Origin: an uncultured Bacteroides sp.
Lineage (GTDB): Bacteria > Bacteroidota > Bacteroidia > Bacteroidales > Bacteroidaceae
Direction: 5' to 3'
DNA length: 27,670 bases
Assembly: GCA_905201685.1 (NCBI GenBank)
Contig: CAJKOW010000026.1
Coordinates: 1 to 27,670 of the forward strand
Both the position numbers and the translations under genes were made by a program. Numbering within the stretch: position 1 is the first letter of the stretch; each line of letters opens with the position of its first letter. The notes under the pieces were generated by a model. The model was not told the DNA's origin and searched no databases. It worked only from the letters and a program-made list of their open reading frames with translations. Positions 1 to 6,503 of this stretch are shown here, piece by piece.

Positions 1-17
1 ACCTCCCCCTTCGGGTA

Positions 18-39
18 CTCCTCCTTCCAGAAGGAGGAG
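18..39. repeat. Short GC-rich hairpin in intergenic DNA
   Basis: A 10-bp perfect inverted repeat (ctcctccttc / gaaggaggag) with a 2-base loop. Together with the preceding C-rich bases it resembles the purine/pyrimidine-rich intergenic repeats seen again at 1575-1735. A second small hairpin (ctctctt / aagagag, 71-90) lies just downstream. Neither has a clear T-tract, so a terminator role for the minus-strand gene ending at 258 is only possible. Confidence 0.5.
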
Positions 40-128
40 AGTTTCAGATACTTTTATTTCGACGCAGCCTCTCTCTTCCATTCAAGAGAGTATCCTTTCG
101 ACATACCCTTTTCAGACGATACAAGTAT

Positions 129-229
129 GGCTCGTGAGAGACACTTGTACGGCTCACGAGAGACACTTGTGTGGCTCGCGAGAAACACTTGCACGGCTCG
201 CGAGCGACACTTGCACGGCTCAAACGGGG
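129..229. repeat. 22-bp tandem repeat array with palindromic core
   Basis: Four back-to-back 22-bp units start at 129, 151, 173 and 195, and a partial fifth starts at 217. Each begins ggctc, carries the palindrome ctcgcgag or a near variant, and continues with acacttg. There are no spacers between units, so it is not a CRISPR array. Small frames reading through it on both strands are repeat translations rather than genes. The array sits 41 bp or less beyond the 3' end of the DUF2851 gene. Apart from this array and the hairpins at 18-39 and 71-90, nothing else is seen in 1-257. Confidence 0.85.
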
Positions 230-257
230 AAAAGCCGTCAACGTATCTCACTGTATT

Positions 258-1565
258 TCAGTCGATAGCATCGGACGAAGGACGAGCGGTTTTCTTCCCT
301 TTCAGAAACTCATAGCCGAAACGGCAGCGCAGGCAGTCTTTCCGGTCGCAATACTCCTTCTGAAGCTGGATGAGGGCTTGCGAGTCGGCTGCCGTCGAAA
401 CGGGCAGGCCCGCCCCCTCCCACATGCGGGTGATGTAGTTGTTTTCGGCACGAAGCGACTCGAGGAAACGGGTGGCGCGGTCGCACAACACGTCGTCGGC
501 CTTGTGCAGACCGTAAGCATATAGGAAAGGAATGACCGTATTGATGAGCATCAGGTTGAGGGCATTCCCGCCTACCCGCTTCTCCTTCTTGGGCGACGTC
601 CGGCGGAAGGTGAAATGCTGCTCCCAGTAAGCGGAAGTTGCGGTGGAAAGGAGCTTTTTGGCGGCTTCGGGCGTCTCGGCTTCCATCACTTGCGAGAAGA
701 GCGACCGGTGCGTATGATACAGGCATGCCAGTTGAGCCAGCCGCACATGGGGGAAGTTGCCCGGGCGGAGCCGGAGGAAACGCCACTGACCGGCGGGCAA
801 CGACGGCGGCAGTTCGAACTTGCGCTGCAGGTAGCGGAACTCCTTCTGAAGCCGCAGGTAATAGTCGTCGGCGTCTGCCGGTTCTTCATCCAGCAGACCG
901 GCTTGCCCGAAGAAGAAGGCTTCTACCTGAAAAAGGTCGTCGCGATGCTTGTCCACGGCACGGAAGGGCAAACGCTTGGCCCACGCTTCGAAAGCGTCGC
1001 TGTTCAGGCCAAAGCCGAAGTTGCGTGCCAGGGTGATGAAGAAAACGTCCTCCCAATGGTTCTGACAGGCATCGAGGCGGGCACGGATGTCGCGCGCCTT
1101 CCGTTCGAAACGCTCTACCTGCAAGGCCGAAAGCCAGGAGTGCACCGTCAGGCGGGGCAGCGAAGAAAGGATGGTGTAGCAGGGCGGATAGACATCGGTG
1201 CGGCGCAACTCGTCGTAGCGACGGGCCACGTCGTCGGGACAAGTCAGTACGAGCTGGGGAATAGGGCTTCCGTCGCGCCGGCACACGGTGCAGTCGGCTT
1301 GGGACACCACGTGCAGAATGACGTTGTCGTAAGCCTCATCTGTCTGATGGCCATGCTTCATCCATTGCGAAGCCTGGTCGTGAATCTCCACATTGCCCAC
1401 CCACAGCACGCCGTCCAGCTTCAGTTTGGCGTTGAAGAAGTCGGGACCCGCATCGGCATTGGGCAAGCCCGTATCGATGACTTCCACCCGTTGTCCGTCG
1501 GTGGTGCGCAGTTCCTGCAAGGGGAAGATTTTGTGTTTCCAAAGGTAGTGTAAAAGATGTTCCAT
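258..1565 (-). CDS. DUF2851 family protein
   Basis: A 435-residue cytoplasmic protein of the DUF2851 family, which is common in Bacteroidetes and has no established function. Family features seen are the N-terminal stretch beginning MEHLLHYLWKHKIF, the GLPNADAGPDFFNAKL segment, a GNVEIH motif, and a C-terminal cysteine cluster in YCDRKDCLRCRFGYEFL that could bind metal. I chose the ATG at 1565. An in-frame extension to 1598 would add MGEGPGVR-type residues that are only a translation of the intergenic repeat at 1575-1607. It follows the histidine kinase gene on the same strand after 116 bp, and the intervening hairpin makes co-transcription uncertain. No signal peptide or membrane segment is seen. 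Family assignment is from memory of the motif pattern. Confidence 0.8.
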   Translation of the reverse strand: MEHLLHYLWKHKIFPLQELRTTDGQRVEVIDTGLPNADAGPDFFNAKLKLDGVLWVGNVEIHDQASQWMKHGHQTDEAYDNVILHVVSQADCTVCRRDGSPIPQLVLTCPDDVARRYDELRRTDVYPPCYTILSSLPRLTVHSWLSALQVERFERKARDIRARLDACQNHWEDVFFITLARNFGFGLNSDAFEAWAKRLPFRAVDKHRDDLFQVEAFFFGQAGLLDEEPADADDYYLRLQKEFRYLQRKFELPPSLPAGQWRFLRLRPGNFPHVRLAQLACLYHTHRSLFSQVMEAETPEAAKKLLSTATSAYWEQHFTFRRTSPKKEKRVGGNALNLMLINTVIPFLYAYGLHKADDVLCDRATRFLESLRAENNYITRMWEGAGLPVSTAADSQALIQLQKEYCDRKDCLRCRFGYEFLKGKKTARPSSDAID

Positions 1566-1574
1566 AAGTAAAGA

Positions 1575-1735
1575 CCTCACCCCCGGCCCCTCTCCCAAGG
1601 AGAGGGGAGGAAGGGGGTGGTGATTTAAGTTAATATTCAGTCTTATTTATCTTTATATATTTATATCTTTTATATCATTCTCTATTCCGACTCCATTCTT
1701 CCCCCCTCTCCTTGGGAGAGGGGCCGGGGGTGAGG
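1575..1735. repeat. 33-bp perfect inverted repeat flanking AT-rich spacer
   Basis: The arms at 1575-1607 and 1703-1735 are perfect reverse complements over 33 bp. Each arm also contains its own hairpin (cccctctcc / ggagagggg, 3-base loop), so both a long cruciform and two small stem-loops are possible. The spacer of about 95 bp is AT-rich. The right arm lies inside the 3' end of the histidine kinase frame, where it encodes PHPRPLSQGEGG. The left arm lies 10 bp upstream of the DUF2851 start codon. This GC-rich sequence is a familiar dispersed repeat that turns up as spurious protein tails in many genomes. Confidence 0.9.
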
Positions 1736-2920
1736 CTGCCCGGGCAACGAAATCGTAAACTCGCTGAACCTCCCCTGTACGCTCTCCACACTGACATATC
1801 CGTCGTGCTCGCGGGCCACGTTCATCACATAGTTCAGACCCAGGCCGAAGCCGGAAACTTTTTGCTGACTGCCGTCGCGGGGCAACACCCGCTCGAACTT
1901 GTCGAAAATAGTGCGCTGGGCCGAAAGAGGGATGCCAATGCCGTTGTCGCGGACACTGATGCGAATGTAACCAGCCTCCTGACGCGAGGCAATGCGCACT
2001 TCTACCGTGTCTTTGGAGTATTTCAGGGCGTTGTCTATCAGGTTGGAAAGGGCTTCCTTCAGAAACTCCATGTCGGCATAGACCGCCTCGGCCTGAAGGT
2101 CGGTGCTGAAGGTGACGGGCTTCGCCGCCTTTGCCTCGAACACCTGTATCAGTTCGTCCACCACGGGGCGCAGGGGATGCCAGTCCTTGTCGAGCAACAG
2201 CTGGTGATGCTCCATCTTCGAGAGGGTCAGTACGCGATTGGTCAGGTCGAGCAGGTGCAGCCCCTCTTTCTCTAAAAGTTCGAAGTGTTCGCGCTTGCGT
2301 TCGGGCTTGGCGTCCAGGCGACCGCTGCGCAGGTTCCTCGCCGCCATCAGAATGGTGCTGATGGGTGTCTTCATGTCGTGCACCATGGCGTAGGAGAAGT
2401 CCTCGCGCATCTGCGACAGCTTGTCCTGACGACGGATGGTGTCTACCTGTTTGGCAATGCCATAAGCCAACAGCAAGAAGCCCACCACCGTACCCAACAG
2501 ATAATAGAGCTGTGCCCCGACGGTCTCGGCACGAAGGTTAAGAAGCTGCGCACGCACCCCGTGCAGGCTGTCTATCGGAATGACGAACGTGCGCCGGTAT
2601 TCCAACTCCCGTTCGTAGTCTTCGAAGTAATGCAAGGCAGAGCGAAACACCACGGTCGAGTCGCCCGCCAGCGCCACCGTGTCTATTCGGAAACGGAGGC
2701 GACGCAATCCGTCTTCACGCAGTTGCTGATGGAAAAGAGAGTCCAGTCCGGCCTCGGGGCAAAGGGCGTGACGGTCGTCGGCACGGCACCAGGCTTCGTG
2801 AACGGTGCGTATCACACGCTGGCTGTTGAGTCCTAAGCTCATACCCGTCCAGCGGCCGAGAAAGAAGACGGCTACGGCAGCGGCAACAAGGGTGAGGAGG
2901 ATGTAGAAGGACTTGGACAT
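1682..2920 (-). CDS. Membrane-bound sensor histidine kinase
   Basis: A 412-residue two-component sensor. Transmembrane segments at about residues 5-22 and 138-156 flank a periplasmic sensing region of about 115 residues with no recognised fold. The kinase core is intact: H-box YAMVHDMKTPIS with phospho-accepting His181, N-box SNLIDNALKYS (Asn297), G1 box VRDNGIGIP (325-330), F-box IFDKFERV, and G2 box GFGLGL (357-362). It resembles the RprX-type sensors of Bacteroides, but I would not assign the name. The last 19 or so residues (GQPHPRPLSQGEGGRMESE) come from the 33-bp repeat, which appears to have replaced the native stop codon. No response regulator is adjacent, so its partner must be elsewhere. 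It is divergent from the gene at 3166. Confidence 0.93.
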   Translation of the reverse strand: MSKSFYILLTLVAAAVAVFFLGRWTGMSLGLNSQRVIRTVHEAWCRADDRHALCPEAGLDSLFHQQLREDGLRRLRFRIDTVALAGDSTVVFRSALHYFEDYERELEYRRTFVIPIDSLHGVRAQLLNLRAETVGAQLYYLLGTVVGFLLLAYGIAKQVDTIRRQDKLSQMREDFSYAMVHDMKTPISTILMAARNLRSGRLDAKPERKREHFELLEKEGLHLLDLTNRVLTLSKMEHHQLLLDKDWHPLRPVVDELIQVFEAKAAKPVTFSTDLQAEAVYADMEFLKEALSNLIDNALKYSKDTVEVRIASRQEAGYIRISVRDNGIGIPLSAQRTIFDKFERVLPRDGSQQKVSGFGLGLNYVMNVAREHDGYVSVESVQGRFSEFTISLPGQPHPRPLSQGEGGRMESE

Positions 2921-2927
2921 CTTTTTT

Positions 2928-3032
2928 AATGGTTAATGATGAATGGTTAATGATAAATGGTTAGCGGTAAACGACAGGCCATACTTGATACAGCCTCGCT
3001 TATTGATCATTAACCATTCATCATTAACCATT
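2928..3032. repeat. 27-bp perfect inverted repeat built of tandem subunits
   Basis: The left arm at 2928-2954 and right arm at 3006-3032 are perfect reverse complements over 27 bp, separated by 51 bp. Each arm consists of two tandem copies of a unit like aatggttaatgatg, and a third degraded copy extends the left arm into the spacer (2956-2965). The left arm ends 7 bp upstream of the histidine kinase start codon. If the promoter box at 3035-3042 is used, the hairpin would form in that gene's 5' leader. Confidence 0.9.
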
Positions 3033-3034
3033 GA

Positions 3035-3042
3035 CAAAAGTA
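3035..3042 (-). promoter_or_regulatory. Bacteroides -7 box for histidine kinase gene
   Basis: On the minus strand this reads TACTTTTG, matching the TAnnTTTG consensus recognised by the Bacteroides primary sigma factor. It is 115 bp upstream of the kinase start codon and just outside the inverted repeat at 2928-3032. No clear -33 TTTG partner is visible at the usual spacing, so this is a moderate call. Confidence 0.45.
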
Positions 3043-3067
3043 GTTTCTTTTTCCTTTCCTTCCAACT

Positions 3068-3095
3068 GTTAACGTAAAGATAACGTAACGTTAAC
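3068..3095. promoter_or_regulatory. Possible operator palindrome in divergent promoter region
   Basis: The 8-bp arms gttaacgt (3068-3075) and acgttaac (3088-3095) are perfect reverse complements with a 12-bp spacer that holds another taacgt. It lies between the divergent promoters of the kinase gene and the membrane protein gene at 3166, about where a dimeric regulator could control one or both. The binding protein is unknown. Confidence 0.35.
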
Positions 3096-3117
3096 CTTCC
3101 GTTTACCAAGGAGGACT

Positions 3118-3125
3118 TATCTTTG
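3118..3125 (+). promoter_or_regulatory. Bacteroides -7 box for gene at 3166
   Basis: TATCTTTG fits the TAnnTTTG consensus and lies 40 bp upstream of the ATG at 3166. No convincing -33 element is seen. Confidence 0.6.
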
Positions 3126-3165
3126 CAACGTCAACCAGAAACAATAACTAAAAGATATACGCTTT

Positions 3166-3759
3166 ATGAAAACTGCAACCCAACTGAAGCCAGAGCCCAT
3201 CTCGCAAACCGGTGGCATCGAGGTAAAACTCAACATGAAAAGAGCCAACCTGTGGACGATAATAATCTTTTTCCTGCTTATCTACTCCGGCTCCCTGCTC
3301 TACTGCTACGTGTGGGAAGAGTTCTCGGCCTATAACGTAGGCTATTTCATCGGCAGCTTCTGGAGAGGCTATATCTGGCAAATGCTTTTACTCGCCTTTG
3401 CCGCCAACATCCTGACCGGTTATCTGTTCCTCTACTTCTACAACAGACGGCAGACAAAGACCATCCGTTTCGACTCCAGCTGGTCAGGAGTAGGCTACTA
3501 CTCCACCCGCCCCCTCCCTTTGAAGTGGTACCGTCTGTTCCTGTTGTTTCCGGGCATCATACTGGGCATTCTGCCCTTCCTGCACGGTTTCTGCACGGGC
3601 AACAAAACGGTCTATGCCTTCGGCATCTTCAGCCTGGCCTGTTCTGTAGGCGACGTGATGCTCTACTGGAAACTTCGTCCCTTCGACGACGAAGACCTCT
3701 ACCAAGCCGGAGGAAAAGCTTTCGAAGGCACCGTCATCCGACGTAATTACGCGAAGTAA
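3166..3759 (+). CDS. Multi-pass membrane protein, DUF3267-like
   Basis: A 197-residue inner-membrane protein. Hydrophobic segments lie at about residues 29-48, 63-93, 121-142 and 146-167, with a charged C-terminal tail. The overall plan and the GIILGILPFLHGF...GDVMLYWKLRPF region resemble the DUF3267 family of small Bacteroidetes membrane proteins. No HExxH metallopeptidase motif is visible, so a protease role is not supported. The ATG at 3166 follows the promoter box at 3118-3125; an internal ATG at 3235, just before the first membrane segment, is an alternative start. It stands alone between divergent or promoter-separated neighbours and may be a target of the adjacent sensor kinase, which is inference from position only. 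Confidence 0.6.
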   Translation: MKTATQLKPEPISQTGGIEVKLNMKRANLWTIIIFFLLIYSGSLLYCYVWEEFSAYNVGYFIGSFWRGYIWQMLLLAFAANILTGYLFLYFYNRRQTKTIRFDSSWSGVGYYSTRPLPLKWYRLFLLFPGIILGILPFLHGFCTGNKTVYAFGIFSLACSVGDVMLYWKLRPFDDEDLYQAGGKAFEGTVIRRNYAK

Positions 3760-3828
3760 GCATACGATATAAGGACGAAGCACAAACTACAGAAAGCCCC
3801 TGCACGGTTTCCCCATAGGACAGCAATA

Positions 3829-3943
3829 TTCTCATCGATATGAGAAAACAATTCTCATGCCTATGAGAAGACCGTTCTCATCGATATGAGAATAATCTTC
3901 TCATGCCTGTGAGAAAACTGTTCTCCCCTTATGAGACGAAAGG
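3829..3943. repeat. 23-bp tandem repeat array with palindromic units
   Basis: Five back-to-back 23-bp units start at 3829, 3852, 3875, 3898 and 3921. Each contains an inverted repeat of the form ttctcat-(4)-atgagaa; the fifth is degraded. Units 1 and 3 have centre cgat and units 2 and 4 have gcct or a near variant, so there is a 46-bp higher-order period. There are no spacers. The array fills much of the 398-bp gap between the membrane protein gene and dapB; the rest of the gap holds only the dapB promoter box and unremarkable DNA. Confidence 0.88.
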
Positions 3944-4084
3944 AGAACGCAGGCAAATGTCCTGCAAACCTTCCTTGACAGTGCAACCGGCAGCATACCT
4001 GCCGGCAAACGGCTCCGTACAACGGCTTCCGCACCGGCATTGTTAACAAGAAGTTAATTGCAACAATTTGTGTAAGAAAAATCC

Positions 4085-4092
4085 TATCTTTG
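4085..4092 (+). promoter_or_regulatory. Bacteroides -7 box for dapB
   Basis: TATCTTTG is a full match to TAnnTTTG, 65 bp upstream of the dapB ATG. A TTTG at 4067-4070 is closer than the usual -33 spacing, so only the -7 element is claimed. The box lies inside an upstream extension of the dapB frame, which argues that the extension is not translated. Confidence 0.65.
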
Positions 4093-4157
4093 CGACATTT
4101 AATAATAATGTTTGTCGGGAATTAGAGAGACATACACTAAACAAAAGAGCAAAAACA

Positions 4158-4919
4158 ATGAAAATAGCACTTATCGGTTATGGAAAAATGGGCAAGGAGA
4201 TTGAGAAGATTGCCCTCGGCCGCGGACACGAAATCGTCTGCATCATCGACATCGACAACCAGGAGGACTTCGGGTCCGAAGCCTTCCGCTCGGCCGACGT
4301 GGCCATCGAGTTCACCAACCCCAAAGCTGCTTATGGCAACTACATGAAGGCTTTTGAGGCAGGTGTAAAATTAGTGTCGGGCAGTACCGGCTGGCTCGAA
4401 GAACACGGCGAAGAAGTACGCCGCCTCTGCACCGAAGGAGGCAAAACACTGTTCTGGTCGAGCAACTTCAGTCTGGGCGTAGCCATCTTCTCGGCCGTCA
4501 ACAAGTATCTGGCCCGAATCATGAACCAGTTCCCCGGCTATGACGTCAGCATGACCGAGACGCACCACGTCCACAAGCTCGATGCCCCCAGTGGCACCGC
4601 CATCACCCTGGCCGAAGGTATCCTCGAGAACCTTGACCGCAAGACGCGTTGGGTGAAAGGAACGCTTCAGGCCCCCGACGGCACCGTGACAGGCACCACC
4701 GCCTGCGCCGCCGACGAACTGCCCATCAGCTCCATCCGCGAAGGCGAAGTGCCGGGCATCCACAGCATCCGCTACGACTCCGAAGCCGACAGCATCACCA
4801 TCACCCACGACGCCAAAAACCGCAGCGGCTTCGCCCTGGGCGCCGTGCTGGCTGCCGAATACACCGCCACACACGAAGGCTTTCTGGGGATGAGCGACTT
4901 ATTTCCGTTTCTGAAATAA
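4158..4919 (+). CDS. dapB: 4-hydroxy-tetrahydrodipicolinate reductase
   Basis: A 253-residue cytoplasmic enzyme that uses NAD(P)H to reduce 4-hydroxy-tetrahydrodipicolinate to tetrahydrodipicolinate in the diaminopimelate/lysine pathway, feeding peptidoglycan synthesis. The N-terminal nucleotide-binding loop is GYGKMGKE (residues 7-14). The family signature ETHHVHKLDAPSGTA (134-148) contains the catalytic His pair 136-137 and the substrate-binding Lys140. Length matches the short DapB forms of Bacteroidetes. The start is the ATG at 4158, preceded by an A-rich leader; an in-frame ATG at 4068 lies upstream of the promoter box and is rejected. lepB follows after 15 bp, so this is probably the first gene of a dapB-lepB-lepB-like-wbqC operon. 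Confidence 0.97.
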   Translation: MKIALIGYGKMGKEIEKIALGRGHEIVCIIDIDNQEDFGSEAFRSADVAIEFTNPKAAYGNYMKAFEAGVKLVSGSTGWLEEHGEEVRRLCTEGGKTLFWSSNFSLGVAIFSAVNKYLARIMNQFPGYDVSMTETHHVHKLDAPSGTAITLAEGILENLDRKTRWVKGTLQAPDGTVTGTTACAADELPISSIREGEVPGIHSIRYDSEADSITITHDAKNRSGFALGAVLAAEYTATHEGFLGMSDLFPFLK

Positions 4920-4934
4920 ACAAGAACTATCGTC

Positions 4935-6425
4935 ATGAGAAAAGCTACACGTTCACAATGGATTAAATTCAGTATTGTCACCCTGCTCTATCTGGCCTTC
5001 CTGATATGGGTAAGAAGCTGGTGGGGGCTGATAGTCGTACCCTTCATCTTCGACGTTTACATCAGCAAAAAGATTCCCTGGGGGTGGTGGAAGAAGTCGA
5101 AGAACTCCACCGTACGCACCGTCATGAGCTGGGTGGACGCCATCGTCTTCGCCTTGGTGGCCGTTTACTTCGTCAACCTCTACGTCTTCCAGAACTACCA
5201 GATACCGTCGTCCTCACTCGAGAAATCGCTGCTCGTGGGCGACTTCCTCTACGTCAGCAAGATGAGCTACGGACCCCGTGTACCCAATACGCCGCTCTCC
5301 ATGCCGCTGGCACAACACACGATGCCCATCTTCAACTGCAAGTCGTACATCGAATGGCCGCAATGGAAGTACAAGCGCGTGCCGGGATTCGGCAAGGTGA
5401 AACTGAACGACATCGTTGTCTTCAACTTCCCCGCCGGCGACACCGTCGCACTCAACCACCAGATGGAAGACTTCTACGCCCTGGCCTACCGCGAGGGCAA
5501 GAGCCTGTATCCCAAACAAGTGGAAATGGACAGCCTGACACGCCAGCAACAGCGCGCCGTTTACGACCTGTACTATAGCGCCGGACGCAACAAGATCCTC
5601 TCCAACCCGCAACTGTACGGCAAAGTCGTAGTACGTCCCGTCGATCGACGCGAAAACTACGTGAAGCGTTGTGTAGGCCTGCCCGGCGACACCCTGCAAA
5701 TCGTGGACGGACAAGTCTGCATCAACGGCCAAGCCATCAAGAACCCCAAGGACATGCAGTTCAACTACTTCGTACAGACCACTGGTCCGTACATCCCCGA
5801 TGAAATGTTCCGCGACTTGGGCATCAGCAAGGACGACCAGATGCTGATGACCGACGACCTGAACTGGGAAATGGGACTGATGGAAATGGGCTTGGACCGC
5901 CGCGACGCACAAGGCCACCTGACACCCGTCTATCACCTGCCGCTCACCCAGGCCATGTACGACACACTGTCCGGAAACACCAAGCTGATCAGCCGCATCG
6001 TCAAGGAACCCGCCATCTACTCGGGCGACATGTTCCCGCTGAACCTCTATACGAAGTGGGACCGCGACAACTACGGCCCCATCTGGATTCCAGCCAAAGG
6101 CGCCACCATCACCCTGACCGACGACAACCTGCCCCTGTACGAACGGTGCATCGAAGCCTACGAAGGCAACAAGCTGGAGCGCCGAGCCGACGGCATCTAC
6201 ATCAACGGACAGAAGACGGATACATATACCTTCCGGATGGACTACTACTGGATGATGGGCGACAACCGCCACAACTCGCTCGACTCCCGCTACTGGGGCT
6301 TCGTACCCGAAGACCACGTAGTAGGCCGCCCCATCGTTGTCTGGCTGTCGTTAGACAAGGACCGCGGCTGGTTCGACGGTAAAATCCGCTGGAACAGACT
6401 GTTCAAGGTCGTGAAAGATGAATGA
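4935..6425 (+). CDS. lepB: Signal peptidase I, active form
   Basis: A 496-residue inner-membrane serine protease that removes signal peptides from exported proteins. Two hydrophobic segments lie near residues 10-42, and a third at about 66-88 leads into the catalytic domain. Box B is IPSSSLEKSLLVGD, with Ser94 at the nucleophile position; box D is YVKRCVGLPGD, with Lys244 as general base; box E is GDNRHNSLDSR (442-452). The dyad is therefore intact. The Ser-to-Lys distance is about 150 residues, against about 55 in E. coli, so a large insertion sits between the boxes; long LepB proteins are usual in Bacteroidetes. It is followed after 78 bp by a paralogue that has lost the catalytic residues. 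Confidence 0.96.
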   Translation: MRKATRSQWIKFSIVTLLYLAFLIWVRSWWGLIVVPFIFDVYISKKIPWGWWKKSKNSTVRTVMSWVDAIVFALVAVYFVNLYVFQNYQIPSSSLEKSLLVGDFLYVSKMSYGPRVPNTPLSMPLAQHTMPIFNCKSYIEWPQWKYKRVPGFGKVKLNDIVVFNFPAGDTVALNHQMEDFYALAYREGKSLYPKQVEMDSLTRQQQRAVYDLYYSAGRNKILSNPQLYGKVVVRPVDRRENYVKRCVGLPGDTLQIVDGQVCINGQAIKNPKDMQFNYFVQTTGPYIPDEMFRDLGISKDDQMLMTDDLNWEMGLMEMGLDRRDAQGHLTPVYHLPLTQAMYDTLSGNTKLISRIVKEPAIYSGDMFPLNLYTKWDRDNYGPIWIPAKGATITLTDDNLPLYERCIEAYEGNKLERRADGIYINGQKTDTYTFRMDYYWMMGDNRHNSLDSRYWGFVPEDHVVGRPIVVWLSLDKDRGWFDGKIRWNRLFKVVKDE

Positions 6426-6431
6426 TACAGA

Positions 6432-6476
6432 AAGGGATGAAAGGGCGGAAAAGCCCCTTCTGCCCCTTCATCCCTT
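6432..6476. repeat. Intercistronic stem-loop between the two lepB genes
   Basis: The 15-bp arms 6432-6446 and 6462-6476 pair with one mismatch (aagggatgaaagggc against gccccttcatccctt). It starts 6 bp after the lepB stop and ends 27 bp before the next ATG. There is no T-tract after the stem, so it could be an mRNA stabiliser, a processing site or a dispersed repeat as easily as an attenuator. Confidence 0.75.
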
Positions 6477-6503
6477 CCAACCCTAAAGCAACCCATCCGC
6501 AGC

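Noticed and set aside
129..229. CRISPR-like array
   Set aside because: Units are contiguous 22-bp repeats with no unique spacers, and there are no cas genes. The same holds for 3829-3943.
615..1553. A 312-codon open frame on the plus strand
   Set aside because: It is antisense to the DUF2851 gene, with no recognisable motif and no promoter or export signal.
2928..3032. Invertible promoter switch
   Set aside because: The 51-bp spacer holds no TAnnTTTG box and the promoter candidate lies outside the arms. The arms are simple tandem units rather than a recombinase-type site.
4068..4157. Upstream in-frame start for dapB
   Set aside because: The ATG at 4068 precedes the -7 promoter box at 4085-4092, and the DapB cofactor-binding strand begins at the ATG at 4158.
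5214..6317. A 367-codon open frame on the minus strand
   Set aside because: It lies antisense inside lepB, whose motifs are unmistakable. The Val/His-rich translation is typical of a shadow frame in GC-rich DNA.
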